Assembly (NCBI RefSeq): GCF_004355225.1
Contig: NZ_CP037933.1
Location: forward strand, 1,240,001 to 1,304,000
Source of the DNA: Flavobacterium nackdongense
GTDB lineage: Bacteria; Bacteroidota; Bacteroidia; Flavobacteriales; Flavobacteriaceae
Length of the DNA: 64,000 nt
Direction: 5' to 3'
The notes under the pieces are model-generated. The model had not been told where the DNA came from. It searched no databases and saw only the letters and a program-made list of their open reading frames with translations. Both the position numbers and the translations under genes were made by a program. Each line of letters opens with the position of its first letter. Positions within the stretch are counted from its first letter, which is position 1. Below are positions 61,292 to 64,000 of this stretch, piece by piece.

Positions 61292-61768
61292 GTGAAAAAT
61301 TATTTTTACATACTAACTTTAATTTTCTTTTTTATTCTGAGCTGCAATAGCCCAAAATCAATTGTGTCGGTTACTGAAAAAAAATTAACTGTAGTCAACG
61401 ACACCATCAAAATCGCCAAAAAAGACATAAAAGTTACCAACGACACCATCCGAATTGCTAATGATTCCTTAGAATATGAGGTGATTATTATTGACCCAGG
61501 TTTTAGTATGTGGATCGCTAGCCGATCTTTTCCGCGAGGATACCATTCTCAATCTTATCTAGAAACTAAAAACATTTTCTACATCAACGAATGGAATAAC
61601 CGCGTGGTACAACCGCAACGCTATAACCCGAATTTGTATGAAATGAGAATCGATTATGACCAAAATATCAATTACGGCTATGAAGTAAATTATTTGATTT
61701 ACAATTATATGATTTACTTTCAAAACACCTATAACCAGCGATTATATGGAATTGTCCCTCCAAGATAA
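61292..61768 (+). CDS. DUF6146 family lipoprotein
   Basis: The 158-residue protein has a lipoprotein signal (FFFILSCNSPKS, C18), a repeated NDTIKIAKKD/NDTIRIANDS stretch, then a conserved domain: YEVIIIDPGFSMWIASRSFPRGYHSQSYLETKN, EWNNRVVQPQRYNPNLYEM, GYEVNYLIYNYMIYFQNTYNQRLYG. I assign DUF6146 from memory. It uses a GTG start at 61292, shown by the signal position. Function unknown; it is Flavobacteria-specific. Confidence 0.82.
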   Translation: MKNYFYILTLIFFFILSCNSPKSIVSVTEKKLTVVNDTIKIAKKDIKVTNDTIRIANDSLEYEVIIIDPGFSMWIASRSFPRGYHSQSYLETKNIFYINEWNNRVVQPQRYNPNLYEMRIDYDQNINYGYEVNYLIYNYMIYFQNTYNQRLYGIVPPR

Positions 61769-61781
61769 TACACTATATTTG
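61752..61781 (+). promoter_or_regulatory. Strong candidate Bacteroidetes promoter for the DUF6787 gene
   Basis: TTG at 61752-61754, a 19-base spacer and TATATTTG at 61774-61781 match TTG-N17-20-TAnnTTTG exactly. The -33 part lies inside the end of the DUF6146 gene. The ATG follows 21 bases later. Confidence 0.65.
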
Positions 61782-61802
61782 TGCTATTAGTTTTAATTTA
61801 AA

Positions 61803-62114
61803 ATGGAGAATTTAAAAAAACGCTGGGGACTAACTTCAAATTTTCAGCTCAGCATTATTTTTATCGTTTTTGCCATCACCGGTTCGGCTTCTGCTTGGTT
61901 GTCGAAACCATTTTGTGATTGGTTGGGAATTGTAAAAGAAGATTTAGGTCTTTGGTTTACTCCGGTTCGATTGCTTTTAATTTTTCCCATTTACCAAGTA
62001 CTTTTAGTGTTGATCGGATTTATTTTCGGACAATTTAAATTTTTCTGGGCCTTCGAAAAGAAAATGTTAAAAAGTATGGGATTAGGATTTCTTTTCAAAG
62101 AGGAGAAAAAGTAA
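61803..62114 (+). CDS. DUF6787 family membrane protein
   Basis: The 103-residue protein starts MENLKKRWGLTSNFQLSIIF and has two helices (about 14-33 and 55-82), with WLSKPFCDWLGI between and a basic end FKEEKK. I assign DUF6787 from memory, a small Flavobacteria family of unknown role. It is convergent with the next gene, only 1 base apart. Confidence 0.75.
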   Translation: MENLKKRWGLTSNFQLSIIFIVFAITGSASAWLSKPFCDWLGIVKEDLGLWFTPVRLLLIFPIYQVLLVLIGFIFGQFKFFWAFEKKMLKSMGLGFLFKEEKK

Positions 62115-62115
62115 C

Positions 62116-62409
62116 TTATTTTTCTTTTTTGATCCAATAATTGTAAATCCAAGTCAATGTAAAAGATGGGATAAAATCTGTAAACGGAATAATTTCCTCT
62201 AGAAAAGTAAAAATTCCACCCACTTTCCCTACCCTTCCTTTATACATCCAAGTCATTAAAAACCCTGCCATTGGAGCCCAAACCACATCTGAAAATTCAC
62301 CAATCATTGGAATGGAGAAGGACAACATTCCTATCGCGTCGAATACGATTCCCAAAATAAGATTTCTGTTTTTATTGCTTTCTTGCTCGATGATTACTTC
62401 TTCTGTCAT
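62116..62409 (-). CDS. Hypothetical membrane protein
   Basis: The 97-residue protein has an acidic N-terminal tail, then LILGIVFDAIGMLSFSIPMIGEFSDVVWAPMAGFLMTWMYKG with two hydrophobic segments, and a third (about 72-92) ending in YWIKKEK. The segment FDAIGM...IPMIGEFSDVVWAPM is regular and seems conserved in Flavobacteria, but I do not know a family name. It runs towards the DUF6787 gene. Confidence 0.72.
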   Translation of the reverse strand: MTEEVIIEQESNKNRNLILGIVFDAIGMLSFSIPMIGEFSDVVWAPMAGFLMTWMYKGRVGKVGGIFTFLEEIIPFTDFIPSFTLTWIYNYWIKKEK

Positions 62410-62446
62410 TTTTTACAATTTTTCAAAACAAAGATACGAATTCAAG

Positions 62447-62486
62447 TTAGAAGTGGGAAGTTGGCGGTTGGCGGTTGGCGGTTGGA
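62447..62486. repeat. Heptanucleotide tandem repeat (TTGGCGG type)
   Basis: Three to four TTGGCGG units follow TTAGAAG and TGGGAAG units, in the gap between a leftward small gene and the ABC ATPase gene. This is upstream of both genes, unlike most others. Confidence 0.85.
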
Positions 62487-62559
62487 AAGAAATGAAACTA
62501 TAAAAATTTTGGCATTGCTAAGCAAAATCTTTGTTTCTTTGTGAAAACAGTTGCAAATT

Positions 62560-63225
62560 ATGATACAAGCAAAAAACATTCATAAATATTACGATCAACT
62601 CCACGTGCTCAAAGGCGTTGATTTGCATATTCAAAAAGGCGAAATCGTTTCTATTGTAGGTGCTTCGGGTGCCGGAAAAACGACGCTTTTGCAAATTCTT
62701 GGAACATTAGACCAACCCACCATCGAAAACGGAATAGGATTGCGTATCAACGATCAAGATATTCTGTCAATGAATGACAAAACCTTGTCTAAATTCAGAA
62801 ACCTGAATTTGGGATTCATTTTTCAATTTCATCAATTATTGCCCGAATTCACAGCTTTGGAAAATGTTTGTATTCCTGCCTATATTGCCAATAAATCACG
62901 TCAGGAAACTGAAACTGAAGCCAAAAAATTACTCGAATATCTTGGACTATCCCACCGAATCAACCACAAACCCAACGAACTTTCGGGTGGCGAACAACAA
63001 CGTGTGGCTGTTGCAAGAGCTTTAATCAACAAACCAGCCATTATTTTTGCCGATGAACCTTCGGGCAATCTTGACACCCATTCTGCCGAAAATTTACACC
63101 AATTGTTTTTTAAACTTCGGGATGAATTTGGGCAAACCTTCGTCATTGTGACTCACAACGAAGAACTCGCTAATATGGCGGATAGAAAATTAGTGATGGT
63201 CGATGGATTGATTTCTAAATATTAA
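62560..63225 (+). CDS. LolD/MacB-type ABC transporter ATPase
   Basis: ATG at 62560 is preferred to a TTG 9 bases upstream. The 221-residue ATPase has Walker [10 protein letters not shown], the Q-loop [18 protein letters not shown], the signature [16 protein letters not shown], Walker [13 protein letters not shown] and the switch [21 protein letters not shown] and ADEPSGNLD are typical of the LolD group that helps release lipoproteins from the inner membrane; MacB-type exporters have a similar ATPase. No LolC/E permease lies nearby in the window. Confidence 0.88.
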   Translation: MIQAKNIHKYYDQLHVLKGVDLHIQKGEIVSIVGASGAGKTTLLQILGTLDQPTIENGIGLRINDQDILSMNDKTLSKFRNLNLGFIFQFHQLLPEFTALENVCIPAYIANKSRQETETEAKKLLEYLGLSHRINHKPNELSGGEQQRVAVARALINKPAIIFADEPSGNLDTHSAENLHQLFFKLRDEFGQTFVIVTHNEELANMADRKLVMVDGLISKY

Positions 63226-63227
63226 TT

Positions 63228-64000
63228 ATGATTTTAATTGCACTGAGTTGGATTATACTCTTATTGTTCTTCATACCGTGCGGAATTGCCGTAAAATCGC
63301 TTTTAAAATTAAAATCTTCAGGAAATTATATTCCAATATTTTTAGGCCTTTTTATCCAGTGTTTGGGACTGAGTATTTGCAGTTTCTTTTTTAAAATTGG
63401 ATTAGAAGTATTTATCGCCAATTTTTTAATCAGCGTCGTAATAACTTATTGGAAATCAAAAGAAATAAAAGAAAGTGTAAAAGAAATTCTATTCGATTTA
63501 CGAGCACTTTCGACTACTTCAAAGTGTAGTCTTTTATCAATATTTATATTTTCCCTGTTTAAATGCAGCCAATTTCCATTTATTGTTGATAATGAAAGTT
63601 ACTATCTTCAAACCATAAAGTGGATAAACGAATATGGATTAGTAAAAGGCCTTGGGAATTTACATATTTATTTTGGACAGACTTCACCGTTTCACATTTT
63701 GCAGGCTGGGTTTAATTTCAATTTTTTAACTGAACGAAGTAATGATATTAATGGTTTAATTTTAAACTTATCCTCATTATACTTCATAACCGAATTTGAA
63801 AAAAGATATAAAATCAATGGTGAAATTCATTGGATTGGATTTATTCTGATATTCAATATTTTATTTTTTCAATTTATTAGCTCCCCATCACCCGATTTAC
63901 TAATTTTCATTTTATCCCAAATACTATTTTATTATTTTATGGATAAAGAGGATTCTCTTGAAAATTATAAAATCGCAACGCTCCTATTTTTGAATTTGCT
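63228..64000 (+). CDS. Large polytopic membrane protein, LIC_10190-like (3' truncated)
   Basis: The frame opens with ATG at 63228, 2 bases after the ABC ATPase stop, and stays open to the window end (257 codons). The product is strongly hydrophobic, with at least six membrane helices seen. The loop VDNESYYLQTIKWINEYGLVKGLGNLHIYFGQTSPFH resembles that of the LIC_10190 family and glycosyltransferase-39-like membrane proteins (D-x-E, YG-x-x-x-GL-N-H). It could be a lipid-linked sugar transferase. Composition is more AT-rich than the ABC gene. The assignment is from memory. Confidence 0.6.
   Translation, partial: MILIALSWIILLLFFIPCGIAVKSLLKLKSSGNYIPIFLGLFIQCLGLSICSFFFKIGLEVFIANFLISVVITYWKSKEIKESVKEILFDLRALSTTSKCSLLSIFIFSLFKCSQFPFIVDNESYYLQTIKWINEYGLVKGLGNLHIYFGQTSPFHILQAGFNFNFLTERSNDINGLILNLSSLYFITEFEKRYKINGEIHWIGFILIFNILFFQFISSPSPDLLIFILSQILFYYFMDKEDSLENYKIATLLFLNL

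Overview
The window reads as a piece of a chromosome from a member of the Flavobacteriaceae, most likely Flavobacterium or a close relative. The reasons are the low GC content, the gene families restricted to this group (DUF6146, DUF6787, DUF6095, DUF6048/DUF6452, SusC-like receptors with carboxypeptidase-regulatory domains, a GldL-like small protein), start codons in A-rich context without strong Shine-Dalgarno sites, and promoters of the Bacteroidetes type (TTG, about 17-20 bases, then TAnnTTTG). No rRNA operon, prophage, transposase or CRISPR array is visible. One tRNA gene, tRNA-Pro(GGG), lies at 1841-1914.

Layout. 1-9.3 kb: end of a glycogen phosphorylase gene, an LpxD-type acyltransferase, an acyl-CoA carboxylase carboxyltransferase, menE with an overlapping CPBP protease gene, an ArsC-like protein and a large TonB-dependent-receptor-like barrel. 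9.6-18.7 kb: saccharopine-dehydrogenase-like protein, small membrane proteins, rlmH, folP, a DUF1599 protein, a MauE/thioredoxin-like protein, a TlpA-type lipoprotein, tpiA and a cardiolipin-synthase-like enzyme. 18.9-29.8 kb: an mlaE-mlaF-mlaD lipid transport operon, a cysteine desulfurase, an unusual Nramp-like transporter and a cysE-cysM pair. 30-45 kb: RNA methyltransferases (RlmD, RlmL-like), ZIP transporter, CE2-type esterase, murQ, a ParE/RelE-type toxin-antitoxin pair with a frameshifted toxin, a pentapeptide protein, TerC, and a cNMP/CBS/nucleotidyltransferase protein coupled to a DnaQ-type exonuclease. 45-51.4 kb: the topoisomerase IV locus parE-parC, interrupted by three accessory genes. 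51.6-64 kb: FMN reductase, ychF, a TonB-dependent receptor, ferredoxin, acyl-CoA reductase, serC and serA, small lineage-specific proteins, and an ABC ATPase followed by a truncated large membrane protein.

The most notable region is 47718-49535. A HEPN toxin (RX4HXY motif), an MNT nucleotidyltransferase antitoxin (GSX10DXD motif) and a DUF1016/PDDEXK nuclease sit codirectionally between parE and parC, with joins of 12 bases or less or small overlaps. They therefore appear to be co-transcribed with topoisomerase IV. The nuclease gene itself carries three perfect palindromes in its reading frame.

A second theme is repeat biology. The window holds several families of short palindromic or tandem elements that cluster at the 3' ends of genes: C-rich palindromes translated as SPLTPxGG tails on two unrelated proteins, nested palindromes at 9.4 and 52.2 kb, and heptanucleotide tandem repeats (TTGCAGA, TTGGAAG, TTGGCGG types) at six or more sites.
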